From: Lactobacillus sp.
GTDB lineage: Bacteria > Bacillota > Bacilli > Lactobacillales > Lactobacillaceae
DNA length: 53,562 bases
Direction: 5' to 3'
NCBI GenBank assembly: GCA_022651245.1
Contig: JALCQM010000020.1
Span: forward strand, 1 to 53,562
The position numbers and the translations under genes are program-made. Under the pieces are notes generated by a model, which saw only the letters and a list, made by a program, of their open reading frames with translations, was not told the DNA's origin and searched no databases. Below, piece by piece: positions 8,724 through 17,597 of the stretch (positions are counted from its first letter, which is position 1; every line of letters begins with the position of its first letter).

Positions 8724-9855
8724 GCAAAATCAACGCTGGCGCCGTGAGCGCTTGGCGTTATGGGCGGTGACGATCGTCGCGGTGGGGCTTGCTGCGGGTA
8801 GTCTGTGGCACACTCACCGGCTCATGACCGCGGTTCCTCGCGTCCATCGGCGCACAGCGGTGGTCCCAAAAGTGGCCAATAACAGTGGACGCACGGCCCG
8901 GCAACAGTTGCAGCGGCTGCTGCCGGCAACGGCGTTTACCGGCACGGCGATGATCGTCCGTAATGGGCGCGTCCTCGCCCAGCTGAGTCGCGGTGAGGCG
9001 GATCGCCAGGCACAACAGCCGAATACAAGCCACACCTTGTACGAAATCGATTCGGTACAAAAGTCACTGACGGCGGGGATGATCATGCGTCAGATCCAAG
9101 CTGGCAAACTCAGTATGACGACTAAGCTGGCGCAATTTTACCCTAGCGTGCCAGGGGCCGAGACGATCACAATCCAGCATTTGCTGACGATGACCTCGGG
9201 CTTGAGCATCCAAGGCGAGTTGAAACCTAGCCGTGATTATAGTGATACGGCGGTGTTGGCGAACCTACGCCCCCATTTGCGGTTCGTAGCTAAGCAACTC
9301 AACGTCTGGCATTATCAGCCGGCTAACTATATGTTGCTGTCAGGCATACTCGCACAATTGAGCGGTTTGTCTTATCAGGAATTGTTCATGGCGACTTATC
9401 CAGGGGCTTTGGGCTTGACGCACACCCGCTTTGCTTACGACCCGGATCAAGCCAATTTCGCCCGTGGCTATGGCTGGGGGCAAAAGGGCTTAACCGACGC
9501 ACCGGCGATTCAAGCGACCACGGGCGAGCAGCACATGGAACTGGGCACCGGGCAGGTAATGATGTCGGCGTTAGACCTGTATAAAGCGGAGGCGGCGCTG
9601 CAAAATGGTCAACTGCTTTCGGTCGCGGCGAAGACGTTCTTGTTTGCCCCTGGGAGCGTGGCGACGTATGGCGGGGGCCTTTATCAGGCGCCGACGGGCT
9701 ATCGGTTCGCCAATGGCTCTGGTTATGGCTTCCAGTGCTTCATGCGAATCAGCAACGACGGGCGCTCAGCGGTGATCGTCATGGCAAACGCCACACCGCC
9801 GAATGACCTCGTGAAGAATGGCGCCGACCAACTTTCGGCCCGCTATCTCGGTTAA
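8713..9855 (+). CDS. Membrane-anchored serine hydrolase, candidate D-Ala-teichoic acid esterase
   Basis: A 380-residue protein of the class C beta-lactamase/esterase fold. A signal anchor (about 13-32) precedes an extracellular catalytic domain. The nucleophile motif is S114-V-Q-K117 (SxxK). The second motif reads Y201-Q-P where YxN is usual, and a GSGYG block near the C terminus stands where HTG/KTG is expected. The start overlaps dltD by 11 bp, so it is the last gene of the dlt operon. FmtA of Staphylococcus and DltE of Lactiplantibacillus plantarum are SxxK enzymes of this fold that remove D-alanine from teichoic acids, and dltE sits at the head of its dlt operon. By family and position this protein could do the same. 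A DD-carboxypeptidase or an unrelated esterase remains possible. Confidence 0.75.
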   Translation: MRVKQNQRWRRERLALWAVTIVAVGLAAGSLWHTHRLMTAVPRVHRRTAVVPKVANNSGRTARQQLQRLLPATAFTGTAMIVRNGRVLAQLSRGEADRQAQQPNTSHTLYEIDSVQKSLTAGMIMRQIQAGKLSMTTKLAQFYPSVPGAETITIQHLLTMTSGLSIQGELKPSRDYSDTAVLANLRPHLRFVAKQLNVWHYQPANYMLLSGILAQLSGLSYQELFMATYPGALGLTHTRFAYDPDQANFARGYGWGQKGLTDAPAIQATTGEQHMELGTGQVMMSALDLYKAEAALQNGQLLSVAAKTFLFAPGSVATYGGGLYQAPTGYRFANGSGYGFQCFMRISNDGRSAVIVMANATPPNDLVKNGADQLSARYLG

Positions 9856-9864
9856 AAAAAGACT

Positions 9865-9916
9865 GCTCCGGCAATCCTTGCCTGTGAAACGCGAGGATTG
9901 CCGGAGCGGTTTTTTT
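9865..9916 (+). terminator. dlt operon terminator
   Basis: A perfect 14-bp stem GCTCCGGCAATCCT / AGGATTGCCGGAGC with a 15-nt loop, followed by a seven-T run. It directly follows the serine hydrolase stop codon. Confidence 0.9.
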
Positions 9917-9933
9917 GAATTAGGGCAAGGGAA

Positions 9934-9953
9934 CACGTTCTTTTAAGGACGTG
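9934..9953. repeat. IS605 left-end hairpin
   Basis: CACGTTC-TTTTAA-GGACGTG forms a 7-bp stem, including one G:T pair, with a six-base loop. TnpA of this family recognises subterminal hairpins on single-stranded DNA. Confidence 0.55.
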
Positions 9954-10010
9954 ATGAATTGTCCTTGTTTTGTGCCGTAGACACCTTGCATATAGTGACC
10001 GTGAATATGC

Positions 10011-10016
10011 TATAAT
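10011..10016 (+). promoter_or_regulatory. Extended -10 of tnpA, possibly leaderless
   Basis: TGCTATAAT at 10008-10016 gives a perfect extended -10. Only six bases separate the hexamer from ATG 10023, so transcription would start at or next to the start codon. Confidence 0.5.
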
Positions 10017-10022
10017 TTGCAT

Positions 10023-10475
10023 ATGAAAGATACTAATAGGCTTACGTATGGTAGGACGTCAGTTTACAACCTGAATTACCATATCATCTGGGGAACTAAA
10101 TACCGCAACCGGGTTTTGAAAGGAAATGTCGAGGTTGTGCTCAAGCGAATTCTGTATGCAATTGCTGAACAATACGGTTTTAGCATCGACCACATGGAAA
10201 TTGGTAAGGATGACCACATTCACTTGCTATTGAGTGCACCGCCAAAATTATCAGTTACCAATATTGTGCGATGGCTCAAGGGTATTTCGGCTCGCCAATT
10301 GTTCGTTGAGTGTCCAGAATTACAAAGAAGTTACTGGAAACGGGAAGGACGCCACCTATGGTCACCCAGTTATTACGTTGAAAGCATCGGGACAACTAAT
10401 CAGGATGCAGTAGCTAAGTACATTGACGACCAAAGGTTGAAGGCGGTGAAGACTAATGACGATGAAGACTTTTAA
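10023..10475 (+). CDS. IS200/IS605 TnpA (Y1 HUH transposase)
   Basis: A 150-residue single-domain transposase. The HUH motif is in DDHIHLLLSAPP, and the single catalytic tyrosine is in VAKYIDDQ near the C terminus. This family excises and inserts single-stranded copies. ATG 10023 is preferred; a TTG two codons earlier is in frame, but no ribosome site supports either, and the promoter position suggests a leaderless message. The 3' end overlaps tnpB by 20 bp. The length (about 150) is intact for the family. Confidence 0.92.
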   Translation: MKDTNRLTYGRTSVYNLNYHIIWGTKYRNRVLKGNVEVVLKRILYAIAEQYGFSIDHMEIGKDDHIHLLLSAPPKLSVTNIVRWLKGISARQLFVECPELQRSYWKREGRHLWSPSYYVESIGTTNQDAVAKYIDDQRLKAVKTNDDEDF

Positions 10476-11595
10476 GCTCCGCATCTATCCCAATTCCACT
10501 CAGCGTGCCCAATTTGAGCGTAACTTTGGTATGTGCCGATTCGTTTGGAATGAATTGCTCAATATGCAGACCAAACGTCACGAAAATGGCGGTAAGTACC
10601 TCAATGAATTTAAGATGAACTATTTACTCAAGCCACTCAAGCAAGAATATCCATGGCTAAAGGAAGCTGACGCAACTAGTCTCTTGGGTGTTAGCCACAA
10701 TTTGCATCTAGCCTTTCAAAAGCTATTCAAAGAACACGCTGGTTACCCTAAGTTCAAAGCAAAGCGCTTTGCGCGCCCCGCCTATCGGTCAAATGCCGTT
10801 AATGGAAATATCGTCCTTATGGATGATACGCATATTCGGTTGCCAAAGGTCGGTGTGATTACATTCAGGGCTGGGCAATTACCAGGTGGTAAGATTAAGA
10901 CCGCTACAGTCGTTCGGAGTAGTGTAGGCAAGTATTATGTGTTGGTTGTCGCTTCGGTTGAAGTTGCATCTTGGCCTAAGGCTGACGAGGTGGTAGGCGT
11001 TGATATGGGTGTAGCCGACCTTGCAATCACTAGTGACGGCAAGAAATACGCGACTAGGCGCTTCGACAAAATGCTAGCCAAGAAAAAGCATTATTGGGAA
11101 AAGCGTCTTGCTCGCCGTCGCCGTCAAGCTGAAAAAGATATTGCTTGGGATAAACATCTCAAGGTGCAGGCACCACGTCAATTATCCGACTTCAAGAACT
11201 ACATGAAAGCTAAGTCGATGGTGGCAAAGTACAGCGAGAAAGTCGCCAATGAGCGTCGTGACTACCTGCAAAAAATCAGCACTGAACTCGTGTCCAAGTA
11301 TGACGTGATTAAGCTAGAAGACCTGAAAACCAAGGGCCTTCTGCGTAATCACAACTTGGCACGCGCGATTGCCAATCAGTCTTGGCGTGAACTGCGACTA
11401 ATGCTGGAGTACAAGGCGGCGTGGTATGGCAAAACTATAATTGCCGTATCGCCCTACAAAACGTCTCAACGATGCTCAAATTGTGGCTACGATGATGGTA
11501 AACACGAACTAGATGTCCGTGAGTGGACATGTCCGCAATGCCACAGACACCATGACCGTGACATTAACGCGGCCAAGAATATCTTAGCCGCGTAA
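10456..11595 (+). CDS. TnpB, RNA-guided nuclease of the IS605 element
   Basis: A 379-residue TnpB of the OrfB/IS605 type, ancestor family of Cas12. The RuvC-like centre is intact: D183 in GVDMG, E288 in VIKLEDL and D367 in HDRDINAAKNIL. The zinc ribbon is C340-x2-C343 and C359-x2-C362. The N-terminal HTH domain starts FKLRIYPN. Characterised TnpB proteins cut DNA matching the guide next to the transposon-associated motif, using an RNA made from the right end of the element. All core residues are present, so activity is plausible. Confidence 0.93.
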   Translation: MTMKTFKLRIYPNSTQRAQFERNFGMCRFVWNELLNMQTKRHENGGKYLNEFKMNYLLKPLKQEYPWLKEADATSLLGVSHNLHLAFQKLFKEHAGYPKFKAKRFARPAYRSNAVNGNIVLMDDTHIRLPKVGVITFRAGQLPGGKIKTATVVRSSVGKYYVLVVASVEVASWPKADEVVGVDMGVADLAITSDGKKYATRRFDKMLAKKKHYWEKRLARRRRQAEKDIAWDKHLKVQAPRQLSDFKNYMKAKSMVAKYSEKVANERRDYLQKISTELVSKYDVIKLEDLKTKGLLRNHNLARAIANQSWRELRLMLEYKAAWYGKTIIAVSPYKTSQRCSNCGYDDGKHELDVREWTCPQCHRHHDRDINAAKNILAA

Positions 11596-11740
11596 TAACA
11601 AACGATTATGGCCCGATAGGGTCACTGGCACGGAACGTGCCTTGGTCAATAACCGTAACCTCTGCATAGAAAGCTCAGTGCTGGATGTGTAAGTCAGCGG
11701 TATTCCCAGAAGCTCGGTCATTCATGGCCGAGTAGTTCAC
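11596..11740 (+). ncRNA. Probable omega-RNA scaffold at the IS605 right end
   Basis: Non-coding stretch between the tnpB stop and the right end. It folds into several short hairpins: GGCCC...GGGTC (about 11610-11623), GGCACG-GAA-CGTGCC (11627-11641) and the right-end hairpin (11713-11732). In known TnpB systems the guide RNA covers this interval and its guide is the host sequence just beyond the right end, here from 11741 onward. Inferred from position and structure; not recognised by sequence. Confidence 0.5.
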
Positions 11741-12396
11741 TATGGGGCGTCGTTTTGGTCAGGCGCATCAGGGGTCTCATCAGCGGGAACGTGTTTTTCA
11801 CGAATGAAGAAGCGCACGAACCCGTTGGTACTGGTGGTCGTCATGGCGTCGCTAGGAAGGACGGTCAAGACGAACAAGAAGATACTGATGGCAAACGACA
11901 AGACAAATAAGAATATCCCCGAAATGGTGATGCTGGGCGCGTTGGCCATGAGGCTAGCGTCGTGGAACATGCGGGAAGTTTGCAGTCGTTGAATGTCGCG
12001 GATATTCCGCAGGATGCCTGTGAGAAAATTGAACACTAACAACACCAGTGCGCCGCGGCCGCGTAGCCCAACATCGCGATACCGGCGGACTTGTAAGGCA
12101 ACCGTCGGTAAAATCAAGCCTAAGCCCGCAATGAGCACGAAGAGGATCAGTGGCAGAAAGCTCAAAAAAGACGACTCATCCGGATGTTGCGTGAAGACGA
12201 GCACGAGCAGCACAACTAGCCAGATGTAAAAGACTGCAAATAGTGCGCCTAACAGTAGTTGCATCCACCAGTATCCTGCTCTTGTGGAGCGGCCGAGGAA
12301 GTCCACGTAGCCTTTGAAGAAATCCTTGAACGCTTGCCCGAAGCTGACGTGCCCCATTTTTTCGTTGATCATGTCATCGCCTTCTTTCTTGGCCAT
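11740..12396 (-). CDS. DUF805-family membrane protein
   Basis: A 218-residue membrane protein. After a short cytoplasmic start it has FKDFFKGYVDFLGRSTRAGYWW and hydrophobic segments, with the RRYRDVGLRGRGAL motif typical of DUF805. The function of the family is unknown. Start 12396 has a weak ribosome site; a second ATG at 12372 (MINEKMGHV) has AGAAGG upstream and may be used. The stop TAG straddles the right end of the IS605 element: its last base (11740) belongs to the element. The native C terminus may therefore have been altered. The tail is acidic and Pro/Asp-rich. Confidence 0.75.
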   Translation of the reverse strand: MAKKEGDDMINEKMGHVSFGQAFKDFFKGYVDFLGRSTRAGYWWMQLLLGALFAVFYIWLVVLLVLVFTQHPDESSFLSFLPLILFVLIAGLGLILPTVALQVRRYRDVGLRGRGALVLLVFNFLTGILRNIRDIQRLQTSRMFHDASLMANAPSITISGIFLFVLSFAISIFLFVLTVLPSDAMTTTSTNGFVRFFIREKHVPADETPDAPDQNDAP

Positions 12397-12465
12397 TATC
12401 CCATTCTTCTTCGCCGCTGTATATGCGAAATTTTCAGAAACTTAAGCACCGGTTAGAAACGCAAA

Positions 12466-12515
12466 CGCCCGCACCCCGTGAATTCGCTCTGTGAGTCACG
12501 GGGTACGGGTGTTTT
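12466..12515 (-). terminator. Terminator of the ClbS/DfsB-like gene
   Basis: A 16-bp stem with two G:T pairs (CGCCCGCACCCCGTGA / TCACGGGGTACGGGTG) just past the stop codon. The T-rich stretch on the minus strand is moderate (GTTTGCGTTTCT). Confidence 0.65.
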
Positions 12516-12519
12516 GGTA

Positions 12520-13053
12520 TTATTGTAAGACGGGGGCGTGGCCCGCGTGGAGTTCGTGGCGGAAATGGCGCAATGTTTTGAGGGCCCAGGCGTAGCGGGT
12601 TGCCGAAAACAAGGTGGTGTAATCGCCCAATGCGCGCGTGCCTGTCCAGGAAAAGAAATCCGGCACGAATAGTTGCTCTTGGGTCAAGTTTTCGATTTGC
12701 CGGATCATTTGCGTATGGGATTCCTGCCACCGTTTGATCGCAGTGCCCAATTTGACCGTCTGGTTGTCTTGCTGGAGCTTACGGCTTAAGCGCCCACAAG
12801 TGGCCCAGGTGTATGGCTTGGGTAGAAAACGGACTTGTTGTTCGCCGGCAAGGTTGGTTTGGCTCCAGTTTAAATAGAGTTCTTGCCAAGTCGTCAGGTG
12901 GATCAAAACGTCGCGTAGGTTCCGGTCGCGGCCTTTAAAGCCGAATGTCTTGGTCTTGCTAGTCGCGGGCAGCGCGTTGATCAGCGTCCAGAGGTCGTCG
13001 TATCGTGTCCGTGTTGCAATCAGTAGATCCTGTCTTGTATGAGGTATTGCCAT
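12520..13053 (-). CDS. ClbS/DfsB-family four-helix-bundle protein
   Basis: A 177-residue protein of the DUF1706/ClbS-DfsB family in the DinB-like superfamily. Recognisable family blocks are KGRDRNLRDVLIHLTTWQELYLNW (about 40-63), FLPKPYTWATCG and the C-terminal RWQESH...FSWTGTRALGDY. ClbS hydrolyses the cyclopropane warhead of colibactin and so protects its producer; most homologues in Gram-positive bacteria are uncharacterised. No colibactin-like cluster is present here. Start ATG 13053 has TAGAGGAGG upstream. It is monocistronic. Confidence 0.8.
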   Translation of the reverse strand: MAIPHTRQDLLIATRTRYDDLWTLINALPATSKTKTFGFKGRDRNLRDVLIHLTTWQELYLNWSQTNLAGEQQVRFLPKPYTWATCGRLSRKLQQDNQTVKLGTAIKRWQESHTQMIRQIENLTQEQLFVPDFFSWTGTRALGDYTTLFSATRYAWALKTLRHFRHELHAGHAPVLQ

Positions 13054-13275
13054 GCTTAGCCTCCTCTAGCTCAGGTGCCTCAATTCTTCCAACACCTCTA
13101 TTCTGGTGCTAAATGTTCGGATTTACAAGGGCAACCGGTTGAATCCTCAGCTAATCGCAAGGGGTTAGACGAGGTTTCAGAAAAAACGACAGCGCTGAGG
13201 CGATGAGTGCCTGTGCGCGTGAAACACCTAAATTTAGCTATGTGACACGCGATAATGCTAGAATTGTTGGCAGAC
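13054..13275. other. Intergenic region with inverted repeats, no gene
   Basis: No gene is supported. The stretch holds spaced inverted repeats such as CCTCAGC...GCTGAGG and GCGTG...CACGC, and a promoter-like GATAAT at about 13250. A very similar string, ACGATAATGCTAG, recurs at about 18360. The promoter-like hexamer lies directly before the argH terminator, so a tiny transcript is possible but unproven. Confidence 0.3.
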
Positions 13276-13312
13276 AAAAACGCGCAAGCACTCTGCGGCT
13301 TGCGCGTTTTTT
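13276..13312. terminator. Bidirectional terminator downstream of argH
   Basis: A perfect stem CGCGCAAGC / GCTTGCGCG with an eight-base loop, flanked by AAAAA on the left and TTTTTT on the right. It can work in both directions. A second hairpin with CCCCA/TGGGG arms lies at about 13380-13397, just after the argH stop. Confidence 0.8.
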
Positions 13313-13403
13313 GGCTTCAGGAGAAAATCAGGTAAGACCTGAAGGCTGCTACGTTGACAGTGCATAATGTTAGCCGTTTGCCCCACGCGATGGGGCAGGC
13401 CGC

Positions 13404-14789
13404 TTAGTCGTGGGCTGCCAAAAGTTGTTTGGCGCGGGCGACTTCTTTTTCGACGTTGGCGACGGCGGTCCCGCCTAGGCTGGTACGGCGGTTGACCGCA
13501 GCCTCGCTGGTCAAATCGGTGTACACGTCTGCTTCGATTTGCGGCGCGGCTTGCTGTAAGTCGGTTAAGCTCATGTCTTGCAGGCTCTGACCGGTTTGGA
13601 TCCCTTTCAAGACCAGTTCACCGACGATTTCGTGCGCTTGGCGGAACGGCACGCCTTTGGTGGCCAGATAGTCGGCTAACTCGGTCGCGTTGGAGAAGTC
13701 CTTGATCGTGGCATCGTGCATTTTTTCAGGGTGCACCGTGAGTGATTCGAGCATCGCAGAGAAAATGTGCACGCTGCCTAAGATCGTATCGTAAGCGTCG
13801 AAGATCGGTTCTTTGTCTTCTTGCATATCTTTGTTGTAGGCCAACGGGAGGGACTTCATCGTCGTCAGTAGCCCCATCAAGTCACCGTAGACGCGGCCGG
13901 TTTTACCGCGCGTCAATTCGGCGAAGTCGGCGTTTTTCTTTTGCGGCATGATCGAGCTACCCGTCGAAAAGGCATCCGACATTTCGATGTAGTTGAACTC
14001 GTAGGTACACCACATGATCAACTCTTCTGCCAGGCGAGAAAGGTGCTGCATCAGAATTGCCGCGTTGCTCAAGAACTCTAAGGCGAAGTCGCGATCGGAA
14101 ACGGCATCCAAGGAATTGTGGTACACGGCGTCAAAGCCTAGCTGATCGGCGACAAACTCGCGATCGATCGGGAAGGTGGTCCCGGCCAACGCAGCGGCAC
14201 CCAGAGGCAACATGTCGGTGTGCTGTTGGGTGAAGGCGAAGCGTTCGTAGTCGCGCTGGAACATTTCGAAGTAAGCGAGCAGGTAGTGACCGTAAGTGAT
14301 CGGTTGCGCGTGTTGCATGTGCGTGTAACCGGGCATGATCGTGCCGGCGTGCTCGTCAGCTTTAGCCACTAAGACACTTTGCAGGTCCGAAATAGCTGAC
14401 TTGAGCACCGGAAGGCGGTGTTTCAGCCACAGGTGTAAGTCAGTGGCGACTTGGTCGTTACGGCTACGGGCCGTGTGGAGTTTCCCTGCCACTGGGCCGA
14501 TCAAGTCAGTCAGCATGCTTTCGAGGTTCAAGTGAATATCTTCGTTGGCGACGGTGAAGTGTAACTCACCGGCATCGAGTTTCTTTTGGAGTTGGTGTAA
14601 ACCATCCGTAATGGCGTCAGCGTCCGCTTGCGGAATGATGCCGGTTTTACCCAGCATCGCAACATGGGCCAAGGAGCCTTCGAGGTCTTCATGGGCCATT
14701 TGCTGGTCGAAGCCGATCGAAGCGCCGAATTTATCGACCCATGCCGCCGCCTTTTGGGTGAAGCGGCCGCCCCATAACTTATCCGTCAT
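13404..14789 (-). CDS. Argininosuccinate lyase
   Basis: A 461-residue enzyme of the fumarase/aspartase superfamily, normal length for ArgH. It splits argininosuccinate into arginine and fumarate, the last step of arginine synthesis. The signature [12 protein letters not shown] lies at about 280. [13 protein letters not shown] and [16 protein letters not shown], with the catalytic histidine, are also present. Its start overlaps the argG stop by one base, so the two are translationally coupled. Confidence 0.97.
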   Translation of the reverse strand: MTDKLWGGRFTQKAAAWVDKFGASIGFDQQMAHEDLEGSLAHVAMLGKTGIIPQADADAITDGLHQLQKKLDAGELHFTVANEDIHLNLESMLTDLIGPVAGKLHTARSRNDQVATDLHLWLKHRLPVLKSAISDLQSVLVAKADEHAGTIMPGYTHMQHAQPITYGHYLLAYFEMFQRDYERFAFTQQHTDMLPLGAAALAGTTFPIDREFVADQLGFDAVYHNSLDAVSDRDFALEFLSNAAILMQHLSRLAEELIMWCTYEFNYIEMSDAFSTGSSIMPQKKNADFAELTRGKTGRVYGDLMGLLTTMKSLPLAYNKDMQEDKEPIFDAYDTILGSVHIFSAMLESLTVHPEKMHDATIKDFSNATELADYLATKGVPFRQAHEIVGELVLKGIQTGQSLQDMSLTDLQQAAPQIEADVYTDLTSEAAVNRRTSLGGTAVANVEKEVARAKQLLAAHD

Positions 14790-16012
14790 TATTTCGTAAC
14801 CTTTTCTTCTGAATGCACGTGGTTGACTTGTTCATAAACGGTTGCCGGTAAGGTCCACAGCTTGATGAAGCCGGCTGCAGCTTCTTGATCAAAGGAATCA
14901 GCGGCGGTGTATGTCGCCAAGTTCTCGTCGTACAAGGAGTTGGTATCGGACTTGCGGGCCACCGCGGTGACGTTACCCTTGTAGAGCTTCATCTTCACGA
15001 TGCCATTGACGACCTTTTGGGTTTCGTCGACAAAAGCCATCAGCGCATCAAACAGTGGGGTGATCCACTTGGCTTCGTAGATCATGTTCGTGAGCTGTTG
15101 TTCGATCAGTGGCTTGTAATGGGCGATGTCGCGTTCCAAAGTGAGGTTTTCGAGCTCGTGGTGGGCGGCCATGATCACGGCCGCGCCAGGGGCTTCATAC
15201 ACTTCGCGGGACTTGATGCCGACCATCCGGTTTTCGATCTTGTCGATCCGGCCGATGCCGTTATCGCCTGCCACTTTGTTCAACGTTTTGATCAAAGTCG
15301 CCAGCGGCATTGCGGTGCCATCGATGGCGACTGGTAAGCCTTTTTCGAAGGTCAAATCGAGGTAGGTGGCTTCATCAGGTGCTTCTTCAGGGGAAACGCT
15401 CATGCCCCAAGCATCGTCTGGTGCTTGGTTCCAAGGGTTCTCCAAGATGCCGGCTTCGTTGGCCCGGCCCCATAAGTTGCAGTCGATGGAGTAAGGGGAC
15501 TTCTTGCCGATCGGCACCGGCACGTCATGGTCTTTGGCGTAGTCGATTTCTTCTTCACGAGACCAGTGGAAGTCCCGGATCGGCGCTTCGATCTTTAATT
15601 CAGGATCTAAGGCGTGGATTGCCGCTTCAAAACGCACTTGGTCGTTGCCTTTACCCGTCGAGCCATGGGCGATCGCACTGGCGCCATGGTCATGCGCGAT
15701 CTTGACCAGATGATCAATGATCAACGGCCGGCTCAATGCAGAAACGAGCGGATAATCGCCTTCGTACAGCGCATTGGCCTTGATCACTGGGGCAACGTAT
15801 TGATCTGCGAATTCGTCTTGCGCATCGATCGCGTAAGATTCAGACGCGCCCACTTGCAAGGCCTTCTTTTGGATGAAGTCCATGTCAGCGCCTGGTTGGC
15901 CGACGTTCAAGCAGACCGCGATGATCTCATCGTAGCCTTTGTCCTTTAACCACGGAATCGCAACGGAAGTGTCCAAACCACCAGAATAAGCCAAAACGAT
16001 TTTTTCAGTCAT
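14789..16012 (-). CDS. Argininosuccinate synthase
   Basis: A 407-residue ATP-dependent ligase joining citrulline and aspartate. The N-terminal [15 protein letters not shown] is the PP-loop ATP site. SALSRPLI and [15 protein letters not shown] are diagnostic for ArgG. AGGAGG lies before the ATG. It is 56 bp downstream of the transporter gene on the same strand, so transporter-argG-argH is probably one transcript. Confidence 0.97.
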   Translation of the reverse strand: MTEKIVLAYSGGLDTSVAIPWLKDKGYDEIIAVCLNVGQPGADMDFIQKKALQVGASESYAIDAQDEFADQYVAPVIKANALYEGDYPLVSALSRPLIIDHLVKIAHDHGASAIAHGSTGKGNDQVRFEAAIHALDPELKIEAPIRDFHWSREEEIDYAKDHDVPVPIGKKSPYSIDCNLWGRANEAGILENPWNQAPDDAWGMSVSPEEAPDEATYLDLTFEKGLPVAIDGTAMPLATLIKTLNKVAGDNGIGRIDKIENRMVGIKSREVYEAPGAAVIMAAHHELENLTLERDIAHYKPLIEQQLTNMIYEAKWITPLFDALMAFVDETQKVVNGIVKMKLYKGNVTAVARKSDTNSLYDENLATYTAADSFDQEAAAGFIKLWTLPATVYEQVNHVHSEEKVTK

Positions 16013-16068
16013 AATAGAAGTCCTCCTAGAAAATGTGTGATTGTCAGTTGAGATGATGCGCGTGCCGG

Positions 16069-17511
16069 CTAGTTCATTCGCCGTTCAACGACGCCTAAAG
16101 CACGGGTCAAGATGAAGGTCATGGCGAAGTAGATCAACGCAACGATCATCATCGGGAAGAACGGCTGGAATGATGCCCCTTGCACCGTGGACCCTTCAAA
16201 CATCAGCTCGCTGGCACCGATAACGGACAAGACGGAACTTTCCTTGATATCCGTCACGAACTCGTTGCCTAACGCCGGCCAGATGTTCTTGATCGCTTGT
16301 GGCAAAACCACGTACTGCGTGGTTTGCTTGCTCGACAAGCCTAAAGACCGGGCGGCTTCAGTTTGCCCGATCGAGACAGAATTCAGCCCTGAGCGGATGA
16401 TCTCGGCGACATACGCCCCGGAGTTGATCCCCATGGCGATCGCACCGGCGGTAAAGGCGCTAAGGCTGATGCCCAAGACCTGCGTTCCGAAGAAGACGAT
16501 GAAAGCTTGAACCATCAACGGTGTGCCCCGAATGAATTCGACGTAGACGGCACCGACCGCCTTGAGGATCCACAGCTTGCTGCGCCGCATCAAGGCGAGG
16601 ATCGTGCCGAGGATTGTCCCGGCGATGACGGTTAAGAAGGCGAACAGCAAGGTGTTCAACGCCCCTTTGACGAAATAGTTCCCATATTTTTGCCAGAAGC
16701 CGTCAGATTGGTTTTGCAACGTATAGGCTTGATTGAGATACTTCTTCCACAGCCCTTGACGGTTCATCGAATTGATCGATTTGTTGATCTGAGCCGTCAA
16801 TGCCGTGTCGTTCTTAGGTAAAGCCACAACGGTTGGTGAGGCTGACGTCGCGAAGTGGGGATCGATCATCGTCAAGCTTTTGTTCTTTTGGACGTACGCC
16901 CCGGCGATGATGGAGCTCATGACCCCAGCATCTAGTTTATTATAGGAAACTTGGGCGACAACGTCGTTTGCTTTTTGCAGGCTGTGGATCTTTGCCCCTG
17001 GTAACTGGGCCTTAGCGATCGCTTCTTGTGTCGTTTGCTTTTGTGCGCCGACAGTTGCGCCATCGAAGTCTGCGACGTTTTTATACTTCTTCTTGTCTGC
17101 TTTACGGATGACAACGATTTGTTTTTCGTACATGTAAGGCTTCGAAAAGTTCACTTGCTTGGCCCGTTCAGGGGTCTTGGACATCCCCGAGATGACCATG
17201 TCGACCTTACCGGTTTTGAGTGCCCCGATCAACGCATCGAAGCCCATTTCCTTGATCTGTAACTTGACGCCGGCATCTTTAGCGATTTTCTTAGCTAACG
17301 AAACATCGGCGCCGACGATCTTATCTTGGCCATCGACCGTTGCGTGAAATTCCAGCGGCGCGTAGTCAGCGGACAGGCCGACGGTGATATAACCGCGGTC
17401 TTTGATCGCTTGTAAGCGGCTTGTGGCCGCATCTACTGGGTGTGAGACCCCAGCGATAATGAACGCCAATCCGGCGATGAAGGCGAAGACCCACCGTTTC
17501 ATTTTTCCCAT
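16069..17511 (-). CDS. Fused amino-acid-binding protein and ABC permease (GlnP type)
   Basis: A 480-residue fusion. Signal segment 1-28 is followed by a periplasmic-binding-protein-like domain (about 30-260; [36 protein letters not shown]). A HisM/GlnP-type permease follows (about 280-480) with [33 protein letters not shown] as the ATPase-contact loop. The layout is that of lactic-acid-bacterial GlnP, but with one binding domain. The substrate is a polar amino acid. Its place ahead of argGH and the ArgR-like box suggest an arginine-pathway compound (arginine, citrulline, glutamate or glutamine). No ATPase gene is adjacent in this window. Confidence 0.88.
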   Translation of the reverse strand: MGKMKRWVFAFIAGLAFIIAGVSHPVDAATSRLQAIKDRGYITVGLSADYAPLEFHATVDGQDKIVGADVSLAKKIAKDAGVKLQIKEMGFDALIGALKTGKVDMVISGMSKTPERAKQVNFSKPYMYEKQIVVIRKADKKKYKNVADFDGATVGAQKQTTQEAIAKAQLPGAKIHSLQKANDVVAQVSYNKLDAGVMSSIIAGAYVQKNKSLTMIDPHFATSASPTVVALPKNDTALTAQINKSINSMNRQGLWKKYLNQAYTLQNQSDGFWQKYGNYFVKGALNTLLFAFLTVIAGTILGTILALMRRSKLWILKAVGAVYVEFIRGTPLMVQAFIVFFGTQVLGISLSAFTAGAIAMGINSGAYVAEIIRSGLNSVSIGQTEAARSLGLSSKQTTQYVVLPQAIKNIWPALGNEFVTDIKESSVLSVIGASELMFEGSTVQGASFQPFFPMMIVALIYFAMTFILTRALGVVERRMN

Positions 17512-17530
17512 ATCCTGCCAACTCCTAAAA

Positions 17531-17547
17531 GTGAATTTTTAATGAAT
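17531..17547 (-). promoter_or_regulatory. Candidate ArgR (ARG) box
   Basis: Two TGAAT half-sites (17532-17536 and 17543-17547) lie just downstream of the -10 of the transporter-argGH promoter. They are in direct rather than inverted order, so the match to the ARG-box consensus is partial. A second TGAATAATTTTTGCATA-like stretch (about 17585-17603, minus strand) has a better palindromic shape. Confidence 0.4.
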
Positions 17548-17573
17548 ATATACCCAATTGACGGAATATGCAA
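17545..17573 (-). promoter_or_regulatory. Promoter of the transporter-argG-argH unit
   Basis: Minus strand: -35 TTGCAT (17568-17573), 17-bp spacer, -10 TATATT (17545-17550). It is about 35 bases before the transporter start codon, which has GGAGTTGG upstream. Confidence 0.6.
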
Positions 17574-17597
17574 GCTTTTTGGGAAAATATGCAAAAA

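Larger units (their letters stand above)
9922..11740 (+). mobile_element. IS200/IS605-family insertion sequence (tnpA + tnpB)
   Basis: A complete-looking element with a Y1 transposase gene, an overlapping tnpB and a subterminal hairpin at each end. The left hairpin is 9934-9953 (CACGTTC/GGACGTG). The right hairpin is 11713-11732 (CTCGG/CCGAG core). There are no terminal inverted repeats, as expected for the family. The right end is placed at TTCAC (11736-11740) and the left end only approximately, because no empty site is available for comparison. The element sits between the dlt terminator and the 3' end of the DUF805 gene. Confidence 0.8.
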
